From JBBDWK01 sp040902885 (lineage in GTDB: Bacteria; Acidobacteriota; Terriglobia; Bryobacterales; Bryobacteraceae), in NCBI GenBank assembly GCA_040902885.1, contig JBBDWK010000050.1:1-28388 (forward strand): DNA of 28,388 nt, read 5' to 3'. The position numbers and the translations under genes were made by a program. Numbering within the stretch: position 1 is the stretch's first letter; every line of letters begins with the position of its first letter. The notes beneath the pieces were generated by a model. It saw only the letters and a program-made list of their open reading frames with translations. It made no database searches and was not told the origin of the DNA. Of the stretch, positions 16,074-23,430 are shown one piece after another.

Positions 16074-17770
16074 TGGCTTCCACGCTCGCGGCGCCCAGCG
16101 ACATTCAGGTATTCCTAAAACGGAACGAAGAGAAGGAAATGCTGCGGTTCACCACGGCGGGCAGCGTGGACGACGGCAAGTCCACGCTCATCGGACGTCT
16201 GCTGTACGACTCCAAGGGCGCTTACGAAGATCAGATCGCCTCCGTCCGCAAAGCCACAGTCAACCAGACCGCGGGCGCCATGGACTTCGCGCTACTCACG
16301 GACGGTTTGCGGGCCGAGCGCGAGCAGGGCATCACCATCGATGTAGCCTACCGCTACTTCTCCACGCCGCGCCGCAAGTTCATCATCGCCGATACGCCCG
16401 GGCACGTTCAGTACACGCGCAACATGGCCACCGGCGCGTCCACGGCCAATCTGGCCATCGTGCTGGTGGATGCGCGCAACGGCGTTCTCCCGCAGTCCAA
16501 GCGCCACGCCTTCATCGCGTCGCTGCTGGGCATCCCGCACGTGGTAGTTGCCGTGAATAAGATGGACCTGGTGGATTACAGCCGGGATGTCTTCGAGCGG
16601 ATTCGAGAAGATTTTTCGCGCTTTGCCGCCGGGCTGCGCATCCCCGACCTGCATTTTCTTCCCATCAGCGCACTCAAAGGCGACAACGTTGTGGATAAGG
16701 GCAGACACTTGGACTGGTTCGAGGGCGTTCCGCTGCTCGAGTACCTGGAGACGGTGCCCATCGCGCGGGACCGCAATCTGGATCTGGTGCGATTCCCCGT
16801 CCAGTACGTGCAGCGTCCGAACCTCGATTTCCGGGGATACGCGGGACAAGTGGTTTCCGGCATACTCCGCAAGGGCGATCCCATCATGGTTCTGCCTTCC
16901 GGCCGCACCAGCCGTATCGCGTCTATCGTTAGTTACGACGGCGATCTGCAGCGCGCTTTCGCCCCCATGTCGGTCACCGTTTGTCTGGAAGACGAGCTGG
17001 ACATCAGCCGGGGCGACATGCTGGTTCCGCCATCGCAGCCGCCCCAGGTGGCGCGGCGTATGGACGCCATGGTGGTCTGGATGAGCGAACAGCCGCTTGA
17101 ATTACACAAATCCTATCTGGCAAAGCACACTACGCAGCAGGTGCAGGCTACAGTCACTGCCATTCGGTACAAAGTCGAAGTGGAGACGCTGGGGAAGATG
17201 CCGGCGTCGCAACTCGAGTTGAACGAGATTGGCTGCGTAAGGCTGGAGACACACAGGCCGTTGTACTTCGACGCTTATCGTGAGAACCGGCCCACAGGCG
17301 CGTTCATTCTGATCGACGCCCTGACGAATGCCACGGTAGCGGCCGGCATGATTGAAGAGCGGGCCGACGATAGCGCCCGGCGCGGACCGAGGCTTCGACT
17401 AGAAACGGGACGCGTGACGCCGGCCGAGCGCCACTCGCGGCTGAGCCATCGCCCCGCCAGCGTGTGGTTGCAAGGTGAGCGCAGCGATGGCTTGGCTTGG
17501 CGCGTAGAGCGCAAGCTATTCGACCGGGGCTGCCTGACTACGGTGGTAAACGAGGTATCTTCGGATGTGTTAGCCGCGCTGTTCTCGGTTGGCGCTATCG
17601 CAATTTTGACGGGCGCGCCACAGGAAGATGCGGCCGAGGCCGTGGTGGTGGATGTCGCCTCTCTGCCGTTGGGCGAGGAGGCCGCCGCCGAAGCGGTGTG
17701 CGCGCTGCTCGAATCGCGCGGCTTGATTCCTCCCGATCCTAACCGCTTCACGGGCGGCGAGGGAATTTAA
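16073..17770 (+). CDS. cysN: sulfate adenylyltransferase large subunit CysN with a degenerate APS-kinase-like C-terminal domain
   Basis: 565 residues: longer than a plain CysN (about 475) and shorter than a CysN-CysC fusion (about 620-640). The GTPase is intact: G1 GSVDDGKST at 30-38, G3 DTPGH at 107-111, G4 NKMD at 162-165. The EF-Tu-like beta domains follow to about residue 430. From about 440 the sequence still tracks the CysC fusion linker and first strand (VTPAERHSRLSHRPASVWL), but where an APS kinase has GLSGSGKST this protein has GERSDGLAW (468-476): the P-loop lysine and serine are gone. The DGDN motif is also missing and the middle of the domain seems deleted, leaving about 110 residues instead of about 180. 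It should therefore supply GTPase activity for APS synthesis but not make PAPS. No frameshift is evident; the reading frame stays open to a normal stop. Confidence 0.93.
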   Translation: MASTLAAPSDIQVFLKRNEEKEMLRFTTAGSVDDGKSTLIGRLLYDSKGAYEDQIASVRKATVNQTAGAMDFALLTDGLRAEREQGITIDVAYRYFSTPRRKFIIADTPGHVQYTRNMATGASTANLAIVLVDARNGVLPQSKRHAFIASLLGIPHVVVAVNKMDLVDYSRDVFERIREDFSRFAAGLRIPDLHFLPISALKGDNVVDKGRHLDWFEGVPLLEYLETVPIARDRNLDLVRFPVQYVQRPNLDFRGYAGQVVSGILRKGDPIMVLPSGRTSRIASIVSYDGDLQRAFAPMSVTVCLEDELDISRGDMLVPPSQPPQVARRMDAMVVWMSEQPLELHKSYLAKHTTQQVQATVTAIRYKVEVETLGKMPASQLELNEIGCVRLETHRPLYFDAYRENRPTGAFILIDALTNATVAAGMIEERADDSARRGPRLRLETGRVTPAERHSRLSHRPASVWLQGERSDGLAWRVERKLFDRGCLTTVVNEVSSDVLAALFSVGAIAILTGAPQEDAAEAVVVDVASLPLGEEAAAEAVCALLESRGLIPPDPNRFTGGEGI

Positions 17771-17774
17771 GAAG

Positions 17775-17989
17775 AAGCTCTCAGCTATCAGCTCTCAGCT
17801 TGCCGCTTCAGCGGTCCGTCAGCTTCTGGCGGAGCACGGTGAGCATTCGTTTCACCTCGGTGGTGCGCTCGGCCGTCAACTGATGGGCCTTCTGCCATAC
17901 CTTCAGTTCATGGAAGTCTTTCACGGCGCATCTGGCCCTTCCGCGGTCGTATCAAAAGCTGAAAGCTGACGGCTGATAGCTGACGGCTT
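17775..17989. repeat. inverted-repeat element filling the cysN-slt intergenic region
   Basis: The arm at 17775-17801 and the reverse complement of 17963-17989 agree at 23 of 27 positions; both carry the core TCAGCTATCAGC. The arms themselves are built of TCAGC/AGCTGA units. They begin 5 nt after the cysN stop and end 2 nt before the slt stop, so the element occupies the whole gap. It encloses the deleted S23-like gene. It looks like a MITE-like or dispersed repeat cassette rather than a simple terminator; a terminator function for the two convergent genes is also possible. Confidence 0.65.
17808..17924 (-). pseudogene. internally deleted S23/four-helix-bundle protein gene
   Basis: A 38-codon frame from GTG 17924 to TGA 17808. 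Its first 17 residues, VKDFHELKVWQKAHQLT, are the typical N-terminus of the four-helix-bundle (23S rRNA intervening sequence, S23) family, and its last part, TEVKRMLTVLRQKLTDR, resembles the typical C-terminal helix. The family is normally about 115-130 residues, so about 80 residues from the middle are missing with the frame kept. The join is near residues 17-20. The central signature (RRAAVSIPANIAEG-type) is absent. Because the frame stays open it could still make a short peptide, but I read it as a remnant. It sits between the inverted-repeat arms. Confidence 0.7.
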
Positions 17990-17991
17990 TT

Positions 17992-20286
17992 TTAGTTACT
18001 TGCCGCCTTTCCGATACCCCGAGGCGCGCTTCCGGCCGACTCCTGGTTGCCATAGAGCAGTTTGTAAACCGCGGCGTTCCGCAGTACTGCCTGCACGTAT
18101 TCCCGCGTCTCGGTGAATGGAATGCTTTCCACGAATTCAGAAGGCTCCTGGAAATCGCCCCATGTGTTCCATCGATCCACGCGCGATTTGCCCGCGTTGT
18201 ATGCCGCGAGCGCCTCTTCCCATTTGCCGTTGCAGCGATCGAGCATGGAGCGCAGGTAGTAGCTGCCCAGCTTCAAATTGGTTTCCGGGCGGAATAGCAT
18301 CCTGGTCGAAAATGCGCGAACGCCCACTCGGCGCGCGACTTCGCGTCCGGTGGGTGGGCGGATCTGGGTCAGACCGTAAGCTTTCGCCGGGGAAACCGCG
18401 CGAGGATTGAACTCGGATTCCTGCCGGATTAATCCGGCTACGATATAGGGATCGAGCGCCCGCTCGTTCGCGCTGCGCAACAGGAAGTTACGGAAGGGCA
18501 TCGGGAAGAGATTGGTCCAGAAGTCTCTGGGCGCGGACTCGAGCGGCATGGAAAAGTAATCCGAAGACATGCTCTTCATCGCGCGGAGGCTCTCGTGCGG
18601 CGTGTCCGCGAAGCCGGCCAGCGCGACGGCGAGCATCGTGGCCTGGCCATCGGTGCGCGCGCCGAAGCGCAGTTCGGCCGCGGCCCAATCGGGCTGGCCC
18701 GCGGCCGAGAGCAGCCGCGCGCGTTCAATCCGGCGCTTAGTGGCGGGAGTAGCCTCATGGTCCCCTGGCTCTGCCTGAGCCGGAGGGCGCAACTTCAGAT
18801 CGGACAGGAAGCGGTTCACTCGTTCCGACGGTGGCGCGGCAACCAGCCGGGATGTTGCCAGCCGCTCGCGGGCGAGCAGGCCATAGTAATAGTTCGGATA
18901 GCGGCTGGTGATAGCGGCATAGTATTCGTGTGCGTCGGACAGGCGCTTAGCGCCCTCCGCGAGCCGTCCGAGGTAATACAAAGCCGCGCTGGCGCGGGCG
19001 GAATCGGGATAGTGGGAGAGGTACTCTTTCAGGCGGTCGCCGGCATCGGAGCGCCGGCCCAGGTATGCGTGCCACGTGACGCGCCACTCACATAGTTCCG
19101 CTTCCTCGTCCCCGCGAAACAGTTCGGAGCAGGCGTGGAAGAGCGGAACGAAGCTCTCAGACTCGTTCAGAACCAGGTATCGGTTGGCCGCGGAGATCAG
19201 CGCTCGCCGGTGCCACGGCGAGCGGGGATAGAGCTTGCCCAGATTCTTGACTGTCTCCAGCATCTCGGTCATCTCGCTCTCGCGCGCGTAGGAGAGCCGC
19301 CGTAAGCATTCGGCCAGGTAGTAGAGCCGTTCCGCGTCCGCGTCGGCGTCCTCAACCTTGACGTTCTTCAGGTAACGATAGGCCGCGGGGGTTTGACCGC
19401 CCAGAAAGTCCGTCGCGCCAACGCGAACGGAAGCGAGATCGCGCTGCGCCCCGCCAAGCCGTGGGATGAGGTTGAGATACTCGCTTCGTGCGCGCTTGTA
19501 GTCCTGCGCCGCCAGAAACTCGTCCGCGCGCTGCATCATCTGTTCCGGCATGGCGGGGGGATAATCGTCTCCCATGGCGGCGCGGATCTCTTCGACCGCC
19601 GTGCCGGCTTCGGCCGCCGGCTCCAGCGCGCCTGGCGCGACGGCCTTCGCGGTGGGGTGCAGATAGTAGACGCGCTGGTAGCAGACTGCCGCCTGGGCGG
19701 GATCGTCCGCCGCGCGGTAGGCCGCGCCGAGCGCCATATCGGCGACCGGTTGCGGCAGATCGGCATAGTGAGCTCGCAACAGACGGGCCGCTTCGAGCGG
19801 CATCGACAGCTCCATGAGCGCCGACGCCTCCAGTAAGACCGCGCGAGGGAGCAGGGGAGACGGGGTGGGCGCGTCCCAGAAGGAGGCCAGATCCTGTCTC
19901 GCGCCCGCGTAGTCCTTGAGCTCCTTGCGGGCCGCGGCCGTATGGAACGCGATGTAGTCGGCCAGCTGCGGAAGACGGCGCTTCACGGCGGTGAGACCGT
20001 CGAGGGCCGCCTGGAAATTTCCGTCCTGAAACTCGCCGATCACATGGCCGAAGCGCACCGCATCCGGGTTCGTGGCAGGCTTTTTGGGCACAGCTTTCTT
20101 CGCCGCGGCTTTCTTCGGCGCCGCTTTCTTCACCGCGTTTTTGGCGGCGGGCCGCTTGCGAGCGGGTTGCTTCTTGCCGGCCGGCGCGGAAAGCAGCGCG
20201 GCTGCCGTCAGCAGCGCAAGGATGACGGTTAGGACCCGCTTATACGAGCGAGCCCGGATACTGCGGGCCGAGCATATTCTTGTCAT
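17992..20286 (-). CDS. soluble lytic transglycosylase (Slt70-like) with a Lys/Ala-rich N-terminal region
   Basis: 764 residues. ATG 20286 is the only ATG/GTG/TTG in frame before the signal peptide, so the gene overlaps its upstream neighbour by 47 nt. The signal has a long basic n-region (RSIRARSYKR) and core VLTVILALLTAAALL. Residues about 36-70 are a histone-H1-like stretch of KK, AA and P (KKAAPKKAAAKKAVPKKPA). Residues about 75-570 are an alpha-helical superhelix with TPR-like repeats (NYYYGLLARERLATS before the catalytic part). The SLT domain occupies about 600-735: catalytic Glu623 in IRQESEFNPRAVSP, then YGLTQIRP, NLKLGSYYL and AAYNAG. It cleaves the MurNAc-GlcNAc bond of peptidoglycan in the periplasm, forming 1,6-anhydro ends. 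Confidence 0.9.
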   Translation of the reverse strand: MTRICSARSIRARSYKRVLTVILALLTAAALLSAPAGKKQPARKRPAAKNAVKKAAPKKAAAKKAVPKKPATNPDAVRFGHVIGEFQDGNFQAALDGLTAVKRRLPQLADYIAFHTAAARKELKDYAGARQDLASFWDAPTPSPLLPRAVLLEASALMELSMPLEAARLLRAHYADLPQPVADMALGAAYRAADDPAQAAVCYQRVYYLHPTAKAVAPGALEPAAEAGTAVEEIRAAMGDDYPPAMPEQMMQRADEFLAAQDYKRARSEYLNLIPRLGGAQRDLASVRVGATDFLGGQTPAAYRYLKNVKVEDADADAERLYYLAECLRRLSYARESEMTEMLETVKNLGKLYPRSPWHRRALISAANRYLVLNESESFVPLFHACSELFRGDEEAELCEWRVTWHAYLGRRSDAGDRLKEYLSHYPDSARASAALYYLGRLAEGAKRLSDAHEYYAAITSRYPNYYYGLLARERLATSRLVAAPPSERVNRFLSDLKLRPPAQAEPGDHEATPATKRRIERARLLSAAGQPDWAAAELRFGARTDGQATMLAVALAGFADTPHESLRAMKSMSSDYFSMPLESAPRDFWTNLFPMPFRNFLLRSANERALDPYIVAGLIRQESEFNPRAVSPAKAYGLTQIRPPTGREVARRVGVRAFSTRMLFRPETNLKLGSYYLRSMLDRCNGKWEEALAAYNAGKSRVDRWNTWGDFQEPSEFVESIPFTETREYVQAVLRNAAVYKLLYGNQESAGSAPRGIGKAASN

Positions 20287-21217
20287 TATTCGCCAGGTTG
20301 CGAACCAACTCCAGGTGTAGGTAATCGACCATGCTGCCGCAGGCCGATAGGTAGTCGCGGCGGAATTCCTCTCGTGCCGCGTCGATTTCCCGGCGCAGGG
20401 CCGAGTAAAGGTCCCGCAAGGCGAGACCGTGCCGCACCGCGTCGGGTTTATAGAGCCGCATTTTCGAAACCTGGACGCGAGCGGTTCGCTGGGCCCGCAG
20501 GTGAAGCTGCTGCTCCTTCGGGGGCAGTTGCGTCCACTCCGGAAGAAGCTTGGTCCGGGTTACTCCAGCGATGTTGACCAATGGAACGGCGGGATGGGCC
20601 TCCGGGCCTTTCGGAACGGGCCGTGAGGCCTGTCCGGCGAGCGCGCAAAGCAACTCCAGTGCGGGCACGTCCACGTCTCCCATTGCATAAAGAATGCCGA
20701 TGGTCTCTTCCCCGCAAGGAATGGGGAAGAGGTGTACTTTTTCCGCAGCCTCCGGATGGAGCAACTCGGCCAGCAGCGGAGAAACCTGGCTGGGAGTGCT
20801 GAGCGCGACGATGGGATCGCCGGACTCGACGGCGCCCGCGAAGGCCCCCGCCCCAGCTAGTGCGATCTGGAGCGTGTCGAGATCGTCCTGCAACGTCTCG
20901 CTGGCAAAGCCGCGCCACGCGGAAGCCGCCAGCCAACCGTCGCGGAGCGCGAACACCACTATGCGCCGGCAGAACCGGACGGCGCCGTCCGCCAGAGACG
21001 CGGCCGTCCGATCGAAATCTTCGGCTTGACGCAGCCGCCGCGCGACCTGGTTGAACTCCTCGCTCAACTGGGCGCGCGCCCGCCCGCGCTCCTCGGCCGC
21101 GGCGGCTTCGACCAGCCGCTCAATGCGTTCCCGCCAATCCATCAGAAGACTATCGAGCGAAGCGCCGCGAGAAGTGGACGCAAGATCACCGGAAGTGGCA
21201 GGCGCGACAAATGCCAT
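20240..21217 (-). CDS. GAF-like domain protein, function unknown
   Basis: 325 residues with no signal peptide. The N-terminal part (about 20-70) is a strongly charged helix that could form a coiled coil (RLVEAAAAEERGRARAQLSE). Residues about 70-195 have the alternating pattern of a GAF-type sensor domain (RRIVVFALRDGWLAASAWRG, HLFPIPCGEETIGILYAMG). The C-terminal 80 residues are again helical and basic. No histidine kinase, GGDEF or DNA-binding domain follows, so if it is a sensor its output is unknown. It precedes slt with a 47-nt overlap, which implies joint expression. Its start faces the SDR gene, with only 51 nt between the two ATGs. The assignment as GAF is by eye and tentative. Confidence 0.6.
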   Translation of the reverse strand: MAFVAPATSGDLASTSRGASLDSLLMDWRERIERLVEAAAAEERGRARAQLSEEFNQVARRLRQAEDFDRTAASLADGAVRFCRRIVVFALRDGWLAASAWRGFASETLQDDLDTLQIALAGAGAFAGAVESGDPIVALSTPSQVSPLLAELLHPEAAEKVHLFPIPCGEETIGILYAMGDVDVPALELLCALAGQASRPVPKGPEAHPAVPLVNIAGVTRTKLLPEWTQLPPKEQQLHLRAQRTARVQVSKMRLYKPDAVRHGLALRDLYSALRREIDAAREEFRRDYLSACGSMVDYLHLELVRNLANNDKNMLGPQYPGSLV

Positions 21218-21229
21218 TGTTAATTCCCC

Positions 21230-21262
21230 ATCTTACCAACACGCTACCCCGACAGTTAAGAT
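21230..21262. promoter_or_regulatory. overlapping divergent promoters for the GAF-like and SDR genes
   Basis: Plus strand: TTACCA 21233-21238, 18-nt spacer, TAAGAT 21257-21262, predicted start at about 21269, the A of the SDR start codon. Minus strand: TTAACT 21259-21254, 18-nt spacer, TAAGAT 21235-21230, predicted start about 6 nt before the GAF-gene ATG. All hexamers match at 4 of 6 positions. Each -10 overlaps the other gene's -35, so the two promoters should compete for polymerase. Confidence 0.4.
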
Positions 21263-21268
21263 CGGATC

Positions 21269-21985
21269 ATGAAACATCCCTTCGAGAACAAGGTCGCCGT
21301 GGTGACCGGGGCCACGCGGGGAATCGGACGCGCCATCGCCGAAAGGCTCCTCGGCGATGGCGCCAACGTCGCGATCTGCGGACGCTCGCAGGACACCGTA
21401 TCCCGCGCGGTCGAAGAGATGGCTGGCGCCAGAAGTGGAAAGATTATTGGACAAGCCGCGGACCTCACACGGTTAGACGATGTTCGGGCCTTCTTCCGGT
21501 TCGTGGAAGAAAAGTTCGGCGGAGTGGATTGTCTCGTGAACAATGCCGGAATCGGAATATTCCGTAACGTCGAGGAACTCGCTCCCGAGGAGTGGCACGC
21601 GGTGATCGGTCTGAATCTGACAGGCGTCTACTACTGCTGCCATATGGCGATTCCGCTCATGCTGCGCCGGGGCGGAGGTTACATCATTCAGATAAGCAGT
21701 CTGGCGGGCAAGAATGCCATTGCAGGCGGCGCGGCATACAACGCTTCCAAATTTGGAGTAAACGGTTTCAGCGAAGCTATGATGCTGGATCTGCGTTACA
21801 AAAACATACGTGTAAGCTATCTTATGCCGGGCAGCGTAAACACGGAATTTAGCTCACGTTCCGGAGCGGCGGACTGGAAAATTGCTCCGGATGATGTTGC
21901 GGAAGTGGTATCCCTTCTGCTACGTATGCCGGAGCGCACACTCGTCAGCCGCGTGGAAGTGAGACCTTCCCAGCCCAAACGATGA
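21269..21985 (+). CDS. short-chain dehydrogenase/reductase (classical SDR)
   Basis: 238 residues, a full-length classical SDR. Nucleotide loop TGATRGIG at 13-20, and Arg39 after the second strand (ICGRS) suggests NADP(H). NNAG at 91-94, Asn116 in GLNLTG, catalytic Ser143 (ISS), Tyr157 and Lys161 (YNASK), so the tetrad is complete. It is cytoplasmic. FabG-like 3-oxoacyl reduction or a sugar/alcohol oxidation are both possible. No Shine-Dalgarno precedes the ATG; a TAAGAT box ends six bases upstream, as expected for a leaderless message. The AAA+ gene begins 49 nt later with a clear ribosome site and may be co-transcribed. Confidence 0.9.
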   Translation: MKHPFENKVAVVTGATRGIGRAIAERLLGDGANVAICGRSQDTVSRAVEEMAGARSGKIIGQAADLTRLDDVRAFFRFVEEKFGGVDCLVNNAGIGIFRNVEELAPEEWHAVIGLNLTGVYYCCHMAIPLMLRRGGGYIIQISSLAGKNAIAGGAAYNASKFGVNGFSEAMMLDLRYKNIRVSYLMPGSVNTEFSSRSGAADWKIAPDDVAEVVSLLLRMPERTLVSRVEVRPSQPKR

Positions 21986-22034
21986 CCTTTCCGGTTGGCA
22001 TCCGGCGTGCACCAGGGAACAGGGGGAGAAGAAA

Positions 22035-23213
22035 ATGGTTAGGCTCAATAGACCCTTGGACCCGACACAAACGGGACGCGATGCGGAGAATCTGGAAGCC
22101 GGCCTTCGGAGGAGAATTGTCGGTCAGGACGAGGCCATCGAGCAGATTGTCAACATCTACCAGTGCCACCTGGCCGGTATGGCCAGCCCCGGAAGGCCAA
22201 TCGGGAATTTTCTCTTTCTGGGTCCCACCGGCTCCGGCAAAACCCGGCTGGTGGAGGCCACTTGCGAGAGCCTGATTGGAGACGCCCGCGCCATCATCAA
22301 GATCGACTGTGCCGAATTCCAGCATTCCCACGAGATTGCCAAACTGATCGGCTCTCCTCCCGGATATCTGGGGCACCGCGAAACCCATCCGCTCCTCAGC
22401 CAGGAAGTGCTCAATCAGTACCACACCGACAAAGTGAAATTGAGCTTCGTTCTCTTCGACGAGATCGAAAAGGCCAGCGATGCGTTGTGGAACCTGCTGC
22501 TCGGCATTCTCGACAAAGCCACCCTCACGCTGGGAGACAACCGCCGCGTGGACTTTTCCCGGGCCATGATCTTCATGACCAGCAATCTGGGCGCGGCCGA
22601 GATGGGTACCATTTTGCGTCCGCATTTGGGATTTGCATCGGTCGAAGTGGAACGCAAGCACCAGGCGGGCGAGGTCGACGAGAAGCTCACGGACAAGATC
22701 AGCCGCGCCGGCGTCGAAGCCGCGCGTCGGAAGTTCACTCCCGAATTCATGAACCGCATCGACAAGACGATTGTGTTCCGCCCCCTGGGCGCGCCGGAGC
22801 TGCGGAAGATCCTCACCCTGGAGCTCAACATCCTGCAACAGCGCGTCTTCAACTCCTCGAACGCTCCCTTCGTCTTTTCGGTGACGGATGGCGCCAAGGA
22901 TTATCTGCTGCGCGAAGGTACCGACTTGAAGTACGGAGCGCGGCACTTGAAGAGAGCCATTGAGCGGTCCGTGGTGCATCCCATGTCCAACCTCATCGCC
23001 ACCGAGCAGGTGCGCGGCGGGGATCTTCTGAAAATCGACTTCGACGTGGAGGCGAACTGCATCACGTTTTTCAAGGAGGCGGAAGACATGCCGGCCTATG
23101 CGATGGCCCAACTGCTGGACAACAGCGTCACTATGCCTTTGGGGGCCGCGGCGAGCGGCATGACTCTGGAACCGCCTCGTACTATTAACGCCCGATCCTC
23201 CCGGCGATCCTGA
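22035..23213 (+). CDS. single-ring ClpB-type AAA+ ATPase (D2-like unfoldase)
   Basis: 392 residues; ATG 22035 follows GGGGGAG. The protein is essentially one ClpB/ClpC second AAA+ domain with its C-terminal small domain. All working residues are present: VGQDEAI at 29-35, Walker A GPTGSGKT at 63-70, pore loop GYLG at 110-113, Walker B VLFDEIEKA with Asp142/Glu143, sensor 1 Asn184 (TSNLGAAEM), arginine finger Arg241 (PEFMNRID) and sensor 2 Arg303 (YGARHLKRAIER). It lacks the Clp N-domain, the first ATPase ring and the coiled-coil middle domain of ClpB. No ClpP-docking loop is evident. The aromatic pore loop suggests threading of protein substrates. The last 50 residues are unlike ClpB and rich in small residues. 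The gene ends 30 nt before the poly-G tract. Confidence 0.87.
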   Translation: MVRLNRPLDPTQTGRDAENLEAGLRRRIVGQDEAIEQIVNIYQCHLAGMASPGRPIGNFLFLGPTGSGKTRLVEATCESLIGDARAIIKIDCAEFQHSHEIAKLIGSPPGYLGHRETHPLLSQEVLNQYHTDKVKLSFVLFDEIEKASDALWNLLLGILDKATLTLGDNRRVDFSRAMIFMTSNLGAAEMGTILRPHLGFASVEVERKHQAGEVDEKLTDKISRAGVEAARRKFTPEFMNRIDKTIVFRPLGAPELRKILTLELNILQQRVFNSSNAPFVFSVTDGAKDYLLREGTDLKYGARHLKRAIERSVVHPMSNLIATEQVRGGDLLKIDFDVEANCITFFKEAEDMPAYAMAQLLDNSVTMPLGAAASGMTLEPPRTINARSSRRS

Positions 23214-23243
23214 CCCTCCTGGGCTGTCCTTCGAATCTGGCCC

Positions 23244-23272
23244 GGGGGGGGGGGGGGGGGGGNNNNNNNNNN
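23244..23272. other. poly-G run and 10-N scaffold gap
   Basis: Nineteen G (23244-23262) followed by ten N (23263-23272). The homopolymer is typical of no-signal reads in two-colour sequencing, and the fixed N block of a scaffolder. The true distance and even the adjacency of the sequence on either side are uncertain. The flanks 23214-23243 and 23273-23345 show no gene. Confidence 0.95.
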
Positions 23273-23345
23273 GCGATTCCTTTTTACGCTAAATAGTAAG
23301 TTTTGCCACAGTTTCGCGTAAGTACTAAGGGTACCCAAGTACGCC

Positions 23346-23375
23346 TTGACACATTTCCCAAGCCGCTGCTACCAT
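23346..23375 (+). promoter_or_regulatory. candidate sigma70 promoter for the FG-GAP/TPR operon
   Basis: A perfect -35 TTGACA at 23346-23351 and TACCAT at 23370-23375 (4 of 6) with an 18-nt spacer. The expected transcription start is near 23382, leaving a leader of about 80 nt that includes the hairpin at 23409-23430. Confidence 0.45.
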
Positions 23376-23408
23376 CCTGTGTACTGCAAGCCGTTCGGCA
23401 TTCCAGGG

Positions 23409-23430
23409 TAGGGACGAGTTTTCGTCCCTA
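23409..23430. repeat. perfect hairpin in the leader of the FG-GAP operon
   Basis: TAGGGACGA (23409-23417) and TCGTCCCTA (23422-23430) pair at nine of nine bases around GTTT. It lies 31 nt before the first start codon and has no following T-tract, so it may be a small palindromic repeat or an mRNA-stabilising stem rather than a terminator. Confidence 0.5.

Noticed and set aside
16073..17770. Functional bifunctional CysN/CysC fusion
   Set aside because: The C-terminal domain lacks the P-loop Lys/Ser and the DGDN motif and is too short.
17775..17989. CRISPR array from the repeated TCAGC units
   Set aside because: The units are short and clustered as inverted arms, with no regular spacers of similar length and no cas genes.
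21982..22275. ATGA-coupled frame directly after the SDR gene
   Set aside because: It overlaps the real AAA+ gene in another frame, has no family features, and the AAA+ gene has its own strong ribosome site.
21945..23111. 388-codon minus-strand frame across the AAA+ gene
   Set aside because: The plus strand holds every AAA+ motif; the antisense frame has none.
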